From: Fuerstiella sp.
GTDB lineage: Bacteria; Planctomycetota; Planctomycetia; Planctomycetales; Planctomycetaceae
DNA: 64,000 nt
Direction: 5' to 3'
Assembly (NCBI GenBank): GCA_029245955.1
Contig: JAQWOH010000008.1
Span: 310,001-374,000 of the forward strand
The translations under genes were made by a program, and so were the position numbers. The first letter of the stretch is position 1. Each line of letters begins with the position of its first letter. This document shows, in pieces, positions 35,425 through 44,883 of this stretch. The notes under the pieces were generated by a model. That model made no database searches. It was not told the origin of the DNA and worked only from the letters and a program-made list of their open reading frames with translations.

Positions 35425-36555
35425 ATGAAGATTGCATCCATCCGCACCCATATCGTTGGCGAGGTCCGCCCGTTCCTGTTTGTCGTCGTGGAAACCGACG
35501 GCGGACTTCAGGGGATCGGTGAAGCGGGCATCACCTGGCGCGAACAGGCTGTCGCCGGCTATATCAAGGCACTCACGCCATCATTGATCGGTGAAGATCC
35601 GCGACGAATCGAGCACTTGTGGCAGGTTATGCTACGGAGCGGTTTTTTTCCTGGTGGACGTATCGGGGCCGCCGCCATCAGCGCCATTGATATTGCGTTG
35701 TGGGATATCAAAGCACGGTCACTTGGCGTGCCCGTGTATGAACTACTGGGAGGACTGGTGCGTGATCGTGTGGCCTGTTATCCGCACGTGACAGACAACG
35801 CTGTGGATGTAATGGTTGAGAACTGCCGCCGGCTGATGGCCGACGGCTGGCAATTTGTACGTTTCAATCTGCCGTCGCAGGGAGAACAGCTGGAACCCAG
35901 AGTGTCTGTGAGACAGGGAGTGGAACTGGTCACGGCCGTGCGGGAAGCGGTTGGTCCGGACATCGGCATCATCATCGATGTCCACACTCGGCTGGATCCG
36001 GTCGATGCCGTTTCCTTGTGCCGACAGCTGGAACCGCTCAACCCGTTCTTCGTCGAAGACCCTGTTCGCTGCGAGAATGCGGCCGCCATCGGACGGCTGC
36101 GGCAGCACACCAGTGTCCCCATTGCCATGGGCGAGCAATATGCGACGAAGTGGGAGTTTCGTGAGCCCATCGAACAGGACTGGATCGATTATTGCCGCCT
36201 TGACCTGTGCATTGCCGGTGGCCTGACGGAAGGTCGAAAAATCGCCGGCTGGTGCGAGACCCACTACATCGGCATTGCTCCTCACAACCCTCTCGGCCCG
36301 GTTTCAACGGCGGCCTGCCTGCATCTGGACCTGGCGACCAGCAATTTTGCCGTACAGGAATGTGCCCGAATTCCCGGAGAAGTCCTGACAGATTTGTTTC
36401 CCAAACAGGTTCCGTTCAAAGACGGATACATGTACCCACCCGAAGAACCTGGCCTGGGCATTACCTTCGACGAGTCGGCGGTTGCAAAGTACCCCGTGAT
36501 GGAAGGTGACTGCCCACGGCTGCATCGTGCGGATGGTTCGTTCACGAACTGGTAG
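35425..36555 (+). CDS. galactonate-dehydratase-like enzyme, enolase superfamily
   Basis: 376 residues, a normal length for sugar-acid dehydratases of the mandelate racemase subgroup. All three magnesium ligands are present: Asp185 (IIIDVHTR), Glu211 (FFVEDPVR) and Glu237 (PIAMGEQ). The later IAPHNPLGP supplies the conserved histidine near residue 290. The overall pattern is closest to D-galactonate dehydratase, but related enzymes use other aldonic or uronic acids, so the substrate is only a guess. There is no signal peptide, so it is cytosolic. It is divergent from the MFS carrier, with about 107 bases between the preferred starts, and followed 145 bases later by a sulfatase. Confidence 0.93.
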   Translation: MKIASIRTHIVGEVRPFLFVVVETDGGLQGIGEAGITWREQAVAGYIKALTPSLIGEDPRRIEHLWQVMLRSGFFPGGRIGAAAISAIDIALWDIKARSLGVPVYELLGGLVRDRVACYPHVTDNAVDVMVENCRRLMADGWQFVRFNLPSQGEQLEPRVSVRQGVELVTAVREAVGPDIGIIIDVHTRLDPVDAVSLCRQLEPLNPFFVEDPVRCENAAAIGRLRQHTSVPIAMGEQYATKWEFREPIEQDWIDYCRLDLCIAGGLTEGRKIAGWCETHYIGIAPHNPLGPVSTAACLHLDLATSNFAVQECARIPGEVLTDLFPKQVPFKDGYMYPPEEPGLGITFDESAVAKYPVMEGDCPRLHRADGSFTNW

Positions 36556-36700
36556 CGCCAGAAGTCGATTTTCACGATTCAGCCGATGCCAGGAGCTGCG
36601 AACGCAGAATGTAATCGGTGCTGGTTGCAACCGTGCAGTGTCGCGACTACCGTGCGATGTGATGTATCAAACTGTCAAAACGTGAATCGGAAATCGTGTC

Positions 36701-38359
36701 ATGAGTCCCACGAAACTGAGTGTGGCTGCACTTCTTTGCAGCACAATCGCCGCATCAGTGCCGGCCGCTGAGCAACGTCCGAATATTCTGTTCATCTTTT
36801 CAGACGATCATGCAGCTCACGCGATGAGCTGTTATGGCTCTAAGATCAACAGTACGCCCAACCTGGATCGGATTGCCAACGATGGCATGCTGTTTACGAA
36901 CTGCTTCTGCACCAATTCCATCTGCGGCCCCAGCCGAGCCGTCATTCAGACGGGAAAACACAGCCATCTGAACGGCTTTGTTCGCAACGGCAATCGCTTT
37001 GACGGTTCGCAGCAGACATTTCCCAAACTCCTGCAGAAGATCGGTTATCAGACTGCCGTTGTCGGTAAGTGGCACCTGGCCAGCGCGCCACAGGGCTTTG
37101 ATTATTCGGAGGTGCTGAAAGGACAGGGCCCGTATTACAACCCGCCAATGCTGCTGAACGGAAATCCGGACCCCGTCAAACACGTCGGTTACACCAGTGA
37201 TATCATCACAGATCTTTCTCTGGACTGGCTGAAAGAGAAACGCGATCAAAGCAAACCCTTCATGCTGATGTACCAGCATAAGGCGCCGCACCGCAACTGG
37301 CAGCCTGGCCCCAAACACCTGAACATGTTTGATAATGTGGAAATCCCGGAGCCGGATAACCTGTTCGACGACTGGTCCGGCCGAGGCACTGCTGCACAGA
37401 CTCAGGACATGAGCATTCGCACAACGATGACTCGGAAAGACCTGAAACTCGATCCTCCCCGTGGCCTGACTCCCGAACAAACGGAGGTCTGGAACAAAGC
37501 GTACAGCGCCAAGAACAAGGCGTTTGAAGAAGCAAAGCTGGAAGGCGACGACCTGATTCGCTGGAAGTATCAGCGTTATATCAAAGACTATCTGCGCTGT
37601 ATCGCGTCCGTCGACGATAACGTCGGCCGAGTGCTGGACTACCTGGACGAATCCGGACTGGCAGACGACACGGTGGTCATCTACTCGTCTGATCAGGGAT
37701 TCTATCTGGGCGACCACGGCTGGTTCGACAAACGGTTCATGTACGAAGAATCCTATCGCATGCCGTTTGTGCTTCGCTGGCCGGGCAAGGTCAAGCCCGG
37801 CAGCGTAAACCACAACCTGATCTCAAATCTGGACTTCGCGGAAACATTCCTGGATCTGGCCGGCGCCGACACCCCGGACGACATGCAGGGCCAGAGTCTG
37901 AAGCCGCTGTTGCTGGGCAAGCCGTCAGGCGGATCAACAACGGTTCCCCCGATGACCATCGGCTTCAGCAACAAACTGGTCGATTGCAGCCAGCCGAGTT
38001 TTCGAGACGCGCTGTACTATCACTATTACGAATTCAACGGCGAACGACGTACCGCCCACATGGTGCGACGACACTACGGTGTGCGGACAGACAGGTACAA
38101 ACTCATTCACTTCTACAATCTGGACGAATGGGAACTGTACGATCTGGAGAAGGATCCTCGCGAAATGCGAAGCCGGTACGACGATCCGGACTACGCTTCT
38201 ATCGTGGCTCAGCTGAAAACACGTGTCGCAGGCCTGCAGAAACAGTATCAGGTCCCCGATGATCGAGGCTCAGTCCCGGCTGATCCTCCGTCACTGCATC
38301 AGCAGCAACGACAGCCAAAGAAGAAGACACCTGCGAAGAAAAAGAAAAACGCGGCCTGA
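36701..38359 (+). CDS. secreted sulfatase (type I, formylglycine-dependent)
   Basis: 552 residues. A signal peptide ([19 protein letters not shown]) is followed by [21 protein letters not shown], with Asp35/Asp36 as metal ligands. The maturation motif is CGPSRA, Cys75 being the residue converted to formylglycine. VGKWHLAS and, later, [17 protein letters not shown] supply further metal and substrate residues. It removes sulfate esters, most likely from algal or other polysaccharide, outside the cytosol. The C-terminus ends in a Lys-rich tail ([13 protein letters not shown]), unusual for the family. It needs a formylglycine-generating enzyme encoded elsewhere. It lies next to a sugar-acid locus and just upstream of a DUF1501 remnant. 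Confidence 0.94.
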   Translation: MSPTKLSVAALLCSTIAASVPAAEQRPNILFIFSDDHAAHAMSCYGSKINSTPNLDRIANDGMLFTNCFCTNSICGPSRAVIQTGKHSHLNGFVRNGNRFDGSQQTFPKLLQKIGYQTAVVGKWHLASAPQGFDYSEVLKGQGPYYNPPMLLNGNPDPVKHVGYTSDIITDLSLDWLKEKRDQSKPFMLMYQHKAPHRNWQPGPKHLNMFDNVEIPEPDNLFDDWSGRGTAAQTQDMSIRTTMTRKDLKLDPPRGLTPEQTEVWNKAYSAKNKAFEEAKLEGDDLIRWKYQRYIKDYLRCIASVDDNVGRVLDYLDESGLADDTVVIYSSDQGFYLGDHGWFDKRFMYEESYRMPFVLRWPGKVKPGSVNHNLISNLDFAETFLDLAGADTPDDMQGQSLKPLLLGKPSGGSTTVPPMTIGFSNKLVDCSQPSFRDALYYHYYEFNGERRTAHMVRRHYGVRTDRYKLIHFYNLDEWELYDLEKDPREMRSRYDDPDYASIVAQLKTRVAGLQKQYQVPDDRGSVPADPPSLHQQQRQPKKKTPAKKKKNAA

Positions 38360-38382
38360 CGCCCTGGAGTCGTAGGCGATTC

Positions 38383-38714
38383 ACAAAATGTATGGACGCG
38401 ATGACAATCGAACCGCCGCATTTGGTGGCCAGTGCCTGTTGGCGCGGCGACTGGCGGGTCGGAGTGTTCGCTTTATTCAGTGCACACACCGCGAGGGAGA
38501 CAGCATTACACAGGACGACCATTCAAATCTGGCAACGCATCATCCCAAACTGGCAGCCGCCGTTGACCGGCCCGTCGCCGGACTACTGGCCGATCTTCAT
38601 CAACGAGGTCTGCTGGAAGATATGCTGGTGATGTGGGGCGGAGAGTTCGGACGCACCCCCACAGCAGAAGAAAATGACGGCCGACTCTCAGTCGTCACCG
38701 CCAGAACATCCTGA
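38383..38714 (+). pseudogene. C-terminal remnant of a DUF1501 protein
   Basis: The 107-residue open frame from ATG 38388 aligns by eye with the last third of DUF1501 proteins: MYGRDDNRTAAFGGQCLLARRLA, VRFIQCTH, DDHSNLATHHPKLAAAVDRPVAGLLADLHQRGLLEDMLVMWGGEFGRTP. The intact DUF1501 gene at 49959 has the corresponding DDYGRTNLGQSCLLARRL and DRGMLDTTLVVWMTDFGRTP. The N-terminal ~300 residues and the end after FGRTPTAE (GRDH motif) are missing, and the tail decays to SVVTARTS before a stop. It starts 23 bases after the sulfatase stop. It is a gene relic, not a functional protein. Confidence 0.8.
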
Positions 38715-38723
38715 CCAGAGTGT

Positions 38724-41099
38724 CTATTCAGACTCAACCGGAGTCTCAGATTTTTCCTTAATCTGCTTGATTGCGGTCTGAAGTCGTTCCCTGAACTGAC
38801 GACTTTCCGACTCGTCGTGAAGTTTGTTAAGCAGAGGTAGTGCATCGGCGGCCGCGGGCCCGATTTTGCCAACCAGGAAGACCGCGTAAGACTGAGTTCT
38901 GAGGTCGCCCGATTCAAGACCGGCCAGCAGGACAGGAAGTGCTTCCGGGCCGGCCGCGTCAATCGATCGAATTGCACTTCGTGCGACGTTGGTATCGTCA
39001 GCGTTCTGCAGCATGACGAACAGAATCGGGATTGCCGCTCTGGCCGCCGGTCCAATGTCGCCGAGCGATTCTGCGGCAGAACGACGGACGGTCCAGTCTG
39101 CATCTTTCAGCGCAGACATCAAGACCGAAACTGATTGCGACTGTTCGGAATTAATGGCCGCAAAACACTGAATTGCAGCGGACCGGATGGACGGCTGATC
39201 GTGCTGCAGCACGTTTGTAACAGCAGGCAGAGCATCTGTGCCCGCATCCCCCATCGATGTCAGTGCCGCCAATCCGGACAGAACAACGTCTGTATCCGGA
39301 TCCGCCAGCAGCGGTGCCAGCAAAGCGGCAGCCCTGCGGTCTTTCACGCCAATATTCGCCATCGCACCAGCCACAGCTGCTCGAACAGCAGTGTCTGCGT
39401 CGGACAACGTATCCGTCAGCTGCGGCATCGCAGTTCTGGCTGATTCACCGAGGCTTCCAATCGTGGCTGCGGCACTGGCGCGCACCGTGGCTGCCTCATC
39501 GCCTAAAGCTGCTGTAATTTCCGACAGCACAGAGACCGCAGCATCCGAACGTTGCTCAAGGCCGGCGATCGCGTTCCCACGCACGGCGGCGGCGTCATCA
39601 GACAGAGACTTTGCAAGCACGGGCAACACTTTGTCCGCAGGCAGAGCGATCGATGCGAGTGCGAAAACAGCGGCGGCTCGAACAACACTGTCGCTATCTT
39701 CTGCCGCTGCAAATAATGCAGCAACGGCGCTGGCGCCGGGGTGACGGGAACAGCCGAGTGCCGCTGCAGATGCCGCACGGACGTTCGCCGACGAATCCTG
39801 CAGACACGTAGTCAAAGCATTTATCGCTGACACCGGCGTCACATTCATGCGCCCCAGGGCGTGCGCCGCTGTGATTCGCACCGAAGCCTGGTCGCCGTGT
39901 AAAGCTGCCACCAGAAGTTTGGTCGCCGAGGGGCCGATTCCCGCGAGTGCTGACACCAGACGTTCCAACGGCAGATCCGAATCAGTGGACGCTGCCAGCA
40001 AGGCGGGAACTGCATTCACGCCGACTCGACTGATCGCGCGCACCACCTCTGACTCGTTATCATCAGACTCACGCTTCAATGCTGCAATCAGGTTCGGCAG
40101 AGCTTCGGCCGCATCCTGCCCCATCGTTCCCAGTGCGAAAGCGGCTGACGAGCGTGCACCAGCAGCATCACTTTTCAGCATCTCGACCAGAAACGGAACA
40201 GCTCGGCGGGATTCCGGACCCAATTTTCGCAAAGCCAGCACGGCAGCGCTGCGAACATTGGCGTCTTTATCTGTTAATGCAGCGGCTATGGCTTCCAGCA
40301 GCTGGACTCGATCAAAACTGGATGAAGCCAGAGCAACGACGGCTGCAGCTCGGGCTGGTGGATGCATGTCCTGCGTAACGTCAGTCAGCTTCTCCTGCGT
40401 GGTTTCAGACACATTGCTGATCTCTGCGAGCCCCAAAGCGGCTTTAACTCGAACAGTTTCCCGGTCATTCGAAAGCGCCTGCGCAAGGGCTGACTCGGCG
40501 CGCGTGCCGAGTCGTCCCAGTGCGGCGGCCGCAGATACGGCGACATCAGTGTTCTCGTCAGTAAGCAGATCGGTTAATTCAGCAAGCACTTCGGTGCCAC
40601 TGGCAGCAAGCCATCCCATGGCAGCGACTGCTCCGAGACGAATACGAGCGTCATCGTGCTTCGCTGCATCTCGCAACAGGGGGACGACAGGCGGTCCAAG
40701 CTGTCCGAGTGCCCATGCAGCTCGATATCGCACCTGATCAGAGCGGCTGTCGAGATTTTTGATAAGCGCCGGAGCAGCGGCTGTCGCAGCCGGTCCGATG
40801 CGAGCAATCGCCACTGCCGACTGCATCCAGACCTGTTCATCCCGGTCACTCAGCGCACTGGTCAAAGCAGATAGTGCGGCAAGGGAGTCGCGGCCCCGGG
40901 AAGCCAGCGCATAGGCAGCGTCGCGGCGTGCTTCCAAGTTTCCACTCTCAAGCTTTTCGATACAGGCCTCGATGACCGACGTTTCCTCGGCAGTCGTTTC
41001 CTCGGTCGCAATCAAAGGTGAACCGTTGAGTAGTAACGCTGTGGCGAATGCAACGATCGGGACGCAAAAACGTTTTTGTATCTTTTTGACTTGGCGCAT
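38724..41099 (-). CDS. secreted HEAT-repeat protein
   Basis: 791 residues. A signal peptide (MRQVKKIQKRFCVPIVAFATALLLNGSPLIA) precedes about 20 tandem HEAT / PBS-lyase-type repeats of ~35 residues, recognisable by recurring ALGxLG and VRxxAAxALG patterns (AVAIARIGPAATAAAPALI, VRYRAAWALGQLGPPVVPLL, VRSAAVLALRKLGPESRRAV). The product is an alpha-solenoid scaffold, probably periplasmic. The start at 41099 suits the signal peptide; ATG 41135 is an alternative. It lies 57 (or 21) bases after the DUF1552 stop on the same strand, so it appears to be the third gene of the DUF1592-DUF1552 operon. A partner for the cytochrome-type proteins is possible but unproven. Confidence 0.9.
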   Translation of the reverse strand: MRQVKKIQKRFCVPIVAFATALLLNGSPLIATEETTAEETSVIEACIEKLESGNLEARRDAAYALASRGRDSLAALSALTSALSDRDEQVWMQSAVAIARIGPAATAAAPALIKNLDSRSDQVRYRAAWALGQLGPPVVPLLRDAAKHDDARIRLGAVAAMGWLAASGTEVLAELTDLLTDENTDVAVSAAAALGRLGTRAESALAQALSNDRETVRVKAALGLAEISNVSETTQEKLTDVTQDMHPPARAAAVVALASSSFDRVQLLEAIAAALTDKDANVRSAAVLALRKLGPESRRAVPFLVEMLKSDAAGARSSAAFALGTMGQDAAEALPNLIAALKRESDDNESEVVRAISRVGVNAVPALLAASTDSDLPLERLVSALAGIGPSATKLLVAALHGDQASVRITAAHALGRMNVTPVSAINALTTCLQDSSANVRAASAAALGCSRHPGASAVAALFAAAEDSDSVVRAAAVFALASIALPADKVLPVLAKSLSDDAAAVRGNAIAGLEQRSDAAVSVLSEITAALGDEAATVRASAAATIGSLGESARTAMPQLTDTLSDADTAVRAAVAGAMANIGVKDRRAAALLAPLLADPDTDVVLSGLAALTSMGDAGTDALPAVTNVLQHDQPSIRSAAIQCFAAINSEQSQSVSVLMSALKDADWTVRRSAAESLGDIGPAARAAIPILFVMLQNADDTNVARSAIRSIDAAGPEALPVLLAGLESGDLRTQSYAVFLVGKIGPAAADALPLLNKLHDESESRQFRERLQTAIKQIKEKSETPVESE

Positions 41100-41156
41100 A
41101 CCATTAAGCAAAGGGGCGAGTTTGAAATCGGTCATCCAACAGCAACGATCGACCGG

Positions 41157-42509
41157 TCAGATCTGCAGACCGGAAACTTTTCCAGTGCTGTCACCGATGA
41201 AATCGACCGGCGCGCCAAAGCGATCGAGGATCGACATAAACAGGTTGCACACGGGAGTTTCTGCGGGAACTCGAATGTGTCGACCGGGGTCAACCGTACC
41301 GCCCCCGTGACCGGCAATCAGAATTGGCAGGTTTTCGTTGTTGTGGCGGTTGCCGTCGCTGATTCCGCTGCCATAACAGAGGGTCGTGTTGTCCAGCAGG
41401 TTCTCATCTCCATCGGGCGTCGCTTTCATCTTCTGCAGCAGATATCTGAGTTGATCGATATGGAATCGATTGATCAACCGGATCTTGGCGAGCTTTGTGG
41501 CGTCTTCGCCGTGATGCGACAGATCGTGGTGGCCATCCGGAACCTCAATCTGACGATAGCTGCGATTGCTGGCCGCATTGGCAAACATGAACGTGGCGAT
41601 GCGCGTGCTGTCTGTCTGAAACGCAAGGACCATCATGTCGCACATCAATCGAATGTGTTCTCCGTAATCATTCGGAATGCCGCTGGGAACGGGATAGTCG
41701 AGATCAAAAACGATTTCCGATTGGTCTGCAGCGTCTTCGACACGCCGTTCGACTTCTCGGACGCCGTTCAGGTATTCCTCCAGTTTTCGCCTGTCATTCG
41801 TGCCCAGCTGTTTCTGCAGCCGGCGGGCGTCTTCCGCAACGAAGTCCAGGATACTTTTCTTCAGGACATCCCGTCGCTGCTGATTGTCACTTGTTGCCTT
41901 CGAATTGCCGTTTCCAAAAAGGCGATCGAACACAAATCTGGGGTTCGTTTCTTTTCCCACCGGCGTTGATTCGGACGACCATGCAATGTTGGACGAATAG
42001 GCACAACTGTATCCGGAATCACAATTACCTGCGGTTCGGCCCTGTTCGCAGCCAAGTTCCAGTGACGAAAAACGTGTCGCCTGGCCAGCAGCCTGTGCAG
42101 CCACCTGATCCACCGACACTCCGGATCGAATGTTGGAACCGTCCGTTTTTCGCGGTTGTGCACCGGTGAGGAATACCGAGGCGCTGCGGGCGTGGTCACC
42201 CGGACCATCGCCATTTGCTCGACCTTTGTCATGAGTCAGACCGCTGATGACGAGAACATCGTCCTGAACGGCAGACAACGGAGCCAAAATATAGGGGAGT
42301 TCGAAACCGAAGCCTTCCGTCTGCGGCGTCCAGTCAGGCAGATGTACTCCGTTGGGCACGAAGATGAAGCCGATCCGCTGCGGCGGTGTGGGAGGCACTT
42401 TTGCGGCTCGAGTCACTGGGCATACAGATTCCAGCCATGGCAGAGCCAGTGACACGCCTAAGCCCTGCAGGGCGTGACGACGTGAGAAACAGAGGCTGCG
42501 ACCTGTCAT
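41157..42509 (-). CDS. DUF1552 domain protein (pair 2)
   Basis: 450 residues. The N-terminus SRRHALQGLGVSLALPWLES carries the typical RR-type export signal. Conserved stretches include PQRIGFIFVPNGVHLPDW, VFLTGAQPRKTDGSNIRSGVSVDQVAAQ, SSLELGCEQGR, YPVPSGIPNDYGEHIRLMCDMMVLAFQTDSTRIATFM, HHDLSHHGED and LLDNTTLCYGSGISDGNRHNNENLPILIAG. GGAGGATTATAA directly before ATG 42509 gives a clear ribosome binding site. It follows the DUF1592 gene after 19 bases. It shares its architecture with the copy at 25770-27020 but is clearly diverged. The function is unknown. Confidence 0.94.
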   Translation of the reverse strand: MTGRSLCFSRRHALQGLGVSLALPWLESVCPVTRAAKVPPTPPQRIGFIFVPNGVHLPDWTPQTEGFGFELPYILAPLSAVQDDVLVISGLTHDKGRANGDGPGDHARSASVFLTGAQPRKTDGSNIRSGVSVDQVAAQAAGQATRFSSLELGCEQGRTAGNCDSGYSCAYSSNIAWSSESTPVGKETNPRFVFDRLFGNGNSKATSDNQQRRDVLKKSILDFVAEDARRLQKQLGTNDRRKLEEYLNGVREVERRVEDAADQSEIVFDLDYPVPSGIPNDYGEHIRLMCDMMVLAFQTDSTRIATFMFANAASNRSYRQIEVPDGHHDLSHHGEDATKLAKIRLINRFHIDQLRYLLQKMKATPDGDENLLDNTTLCYGSGISDGNRHNNENLPILIAGHGGGTVDPGRHIRVPAETPVCNLFMSILDRFGAPVDFIGDSTGKVSGLQI

Positions 42510-42528
42510 TTATAATCCTCCGTAGCGT

Positions 42529-44430
42529 TCATTTTGATTCACTCATGGTGAATGGAGCACTGGTCACGATGGCAGTAATGAGTGTCTCAAACCGGTATTC
42601 GTTTTCTGTCAGATTTCTGACCACATCATTGATCGTGCATCGGTCGTATGAAATGAGTCCCCGGCCCAGCGCATATGTTAACATCTTACCCGCCAGACAC
42701 CGACAGAACTCTGTTTTCTTCTCCCGGACCATGATCTCCATCAAATCGACCGCTCCGCCGAACTTCTGCCCCCCCGGCAACTCACCGGAAGCGTCAATGT
42801 CGAATCGACCGTCACGGTCCCGCCAGCCACCGATAGCGTCGAAGTTCTCCAGACCAAATCCGATGGCGTCCATCTTGAGATGACAGACCGAACAGGCGGG
42901 ATTCGACCGATGCTGCTCCATCTGTTCGCGGAACGAACCTAGATTCTCGCCGCCGGTTTCCAGTTCCGGAACGTTTGCCGGTGGAGGCGGTGGTGGTTCC
43001 GCCAGAATATTATCCAGTATCCATCTGCCACGTTTGACCGGTGACGTCCGGGTGGGATTGGACGTCAGCATCAGAATCCCGGCATGCGTGAGCACGCCCC
43101 GACGATGATTCTTCAGCGCCACCTGCTGAAACTCCGGTCCGCTGATGCCGTGAATCCCGTAATGTCGCGCAAGACGTTCATTCACAAACGTGAAGTCCGC
43201 ATTGAGAAATTCAAGAACACTGTAATTCTCTCGCATGATCGATTCAAAAACAAGTTCTGTCTCGCGACGCATCGCAAAACGAAGCTCATCGTCGAAATCC
43301 GGGAACAGCTCAGGGTCTGGCATCAGACGTGAAACGTCCCTCAGCTGTAACCACTGTCCCGCGAAGTTACTAACCAGAGCCTTCGACTTCGGGTCGGCCA
43401 GCATGCGTTTTGCCTGCGACGCAATAACATCAGGCTGTGTCAGTTTGCCACTGCGGGCCAGTTCGAACAGTGACTTGTCGGGCATGCTGCTCCACAAAAA
43501 GTAAGACAGTCGCGATGCCATTTCAAAACCGTCCAGTTGGCGAATTCCATCTTCGTCTTCGCCGTCCGTGTCACGTTCCACCCGAAACAGAAAATGCGGA
43601 CTCGACAGCACGGCACTGACCACGGTCCGGAAGATTTCGTCCAGGGAACTGTTCTGGTCATAGGCGAACTTCATAATTTCGAACAGGCGTTCCTTTTCGC
43701 CCTCCGAAAGCGGTCGGCGCCATGCACGTTCAGCGAACTCGCGCACATTTCGTCGGGCCACAGCAACTCGATCGCCGGCCGTGAGAGCCGGATGTACAAG
43801 AACCCGGGCACGAGCCTGTGGATCGGCGATGGCCTGGTCAGCAACGGACTCAGCAGCCATCAGATATTTTTCCAGCAGAACAGGCGGAAGAGACAACACG
43901 TCACCAATATTATCGAACCCGTTGCCGACATCATCTGACGGAAAATCATCGGCCAGCTTCAGGTCCAGACCGACAAGGTCACGAATCGTGTTGTTGTACT
44001 CAGCCTTGTTGAGTCGTCGCAATGTCACTCGACCGGGACGCAGCTCCGCAGTACAGTCAAACGTTGCGAGCTCAGCCTTGATCGCGGCGTCGATGGCAAG
44101 TAGTTCTTCTGCTGTCGGCTGTGGCTGCTCAGTTGGCGGCATCTGGCGATCTCTTATCAGTCGCGCGGCCTTATCCCAAAGATCGTATTCGGACTGCACG
44201 TTGGCCGACGCAGTATACGTATCGAATGCAATCCCGGCTTCCGCTTCATCACCACTGTGACAGGCCAGACAGTGCTTCGCCAGAAACGGTGCCACGCTGG
44301 CTTCAAAGTGGGATTTCCCGCCTGCGACGGGAGAATCCTGCGCCTCAGCCATGGGAACGCCCGGCAAAACAAATTGTACGCCGCAGGAAACTACGAGCAC
44401 CAGATTTCGGAGTGTAAATATCACGTACAT
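42529..44430 (-). CDS. DUF1587/DUF1592/DUF1588/DUF1585 planctomycete cytochrome-type protein (pair 2)
   Basis: 633 residues. A signal peptide (MYVIFTLRNLVLVVSCGVQFVLPGVPMAEAQ) is followed by a cytochrome module (CLACH, then RQMPPTEQPQP). DUF1587 (TLRRLNKAEYNNTIRDLVGLDLKLADDFPSDDVGNGFDNIGD), DUF1592 (RRPLSEGEKERLFEIM, MASRLSYFLWSSMPDKSLFELA), DUF1588 (RRGVLTHAGILMLTSNPTRTSP, CSVCHLKMDAIGFGLENFDAIGGWR) and DUF1585 (RCLAGKMLTYALGRGLISYD) follow in the standard order. It lacks the ~170-residue beta-rich insertion seen in the copy at 27059-29458. It is exported and heme-binding; the reaction is unknown. The ATG at 44430 is chosen over 44481 for its signal peptide. It is first in an operon with DUF1552 and a HEAT-repeat gene. 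Confidence 0.93.
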   Translation of the reverse strand: MYVIFTLRNLVLVVSCGVQFVLPGVPMAEAQDSPVAGGKSHFEASVAPFLAKHCLACHSGDEAEAGIAFDTYTASANVQSEYDLWDKAARLIRDRQMPPTEQPQPTAEELLAIDAAIKAELATFDCTAELRPGRVTLRRLNKAEYNNTIRDLVGLDLKLADDFPSDDVGNGFDNIGDVLSLPPVLLEKYLMAAESVADQAIADPQARARVLVHPALTAGDRVAVARRNVREFAERAWRRPLSEGEKERLFEIMKFAYDQNSSLDEIFRTVVSAVLSSPHFLFRVERDTDGEDEDGIRQLDGFEMASRLSYFLWSSMPDKSLFELARSGKLTQPDVIASQAKRMLADPKSKALVSNFAGQWLQLRDVSRLMPDPELFPDFDDELRFAMRRETELVFESIMRENYSVLEFLNADFTFVNERLARHYGIHGISGPEFQQVALKNHRRGVLTHAGILMLTSNPTRTSPVKRGRWILDNILAEPPPPPPANVPELETGGENLGSFREQMEQHRSNPACSVCHLKMDAIGFGLENFDAIGGWRDRDGRFDIDASGELPGGQKFGGAVDLMEIMVREKKTEFCRCLAGKMLTYALGRGLISYDRCTINDVVRNLTENEYRFETLITAIVTSAPFTMSESK

Positions 44431-44883
44431 TTCTTCATTGAAGACTGCCTGATGGCGACGGCAGCAAGACGCTCGTGTCAAAGACCGCTGCCGACAAGAC
44501 CCGGCCCGACCGTCGCGTCAGCAAAGGTATTGCCGACGTCGTGCTGAGCGATGAAAGGGATAACAGCGACCATGACTGCAACAATAAGCACGTTGCACAA
44601 TGCGACGTTTCGGCTGTGATGTAAAGGCATAGCAGAATCAACCAATGTCAAGGAAATCCGGAGCTACTGGTCTGCAGTCATTCATTCCAGACCGTGCAGT
44701 TTGATCGCCACCGGCTTCTGTGTCAAAACCGCCACACTCCCAAATCCGCTTTCCTTTCGAACAGGGATTCACCTCAGTGGATTCCGGACCGACCATCGCG
44801 TACTCTGAGTCACCTGACGGAAAAATGAATGGCGAGATGCCCTTTCAGTCATGCTGAATCACAATCTGCTCCGGAGAACCCCA
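44431..44883. other. divergent intergenic region, DUF1592 / DUF1080
   Basis: 453 bases without a credible gene. It should hold promoters for both directions. I saw no strong palindromes or recognisable promoter boxes. Confidence 0.5.

Noticed and set aside
36800..37813. 337-codon frame antisense to the first sulfatase
   Set aside because: The sulfatase motifs on the plus strand are unambiguous; the antisense frame lacks any motif.
39238..41969. Long plus-strand frames opposite the HEAT and DUF1552 genes
   Set aside because: They are Ala/Ser-rich shadows of repeats on the other strand, without starts or motifs of their own.
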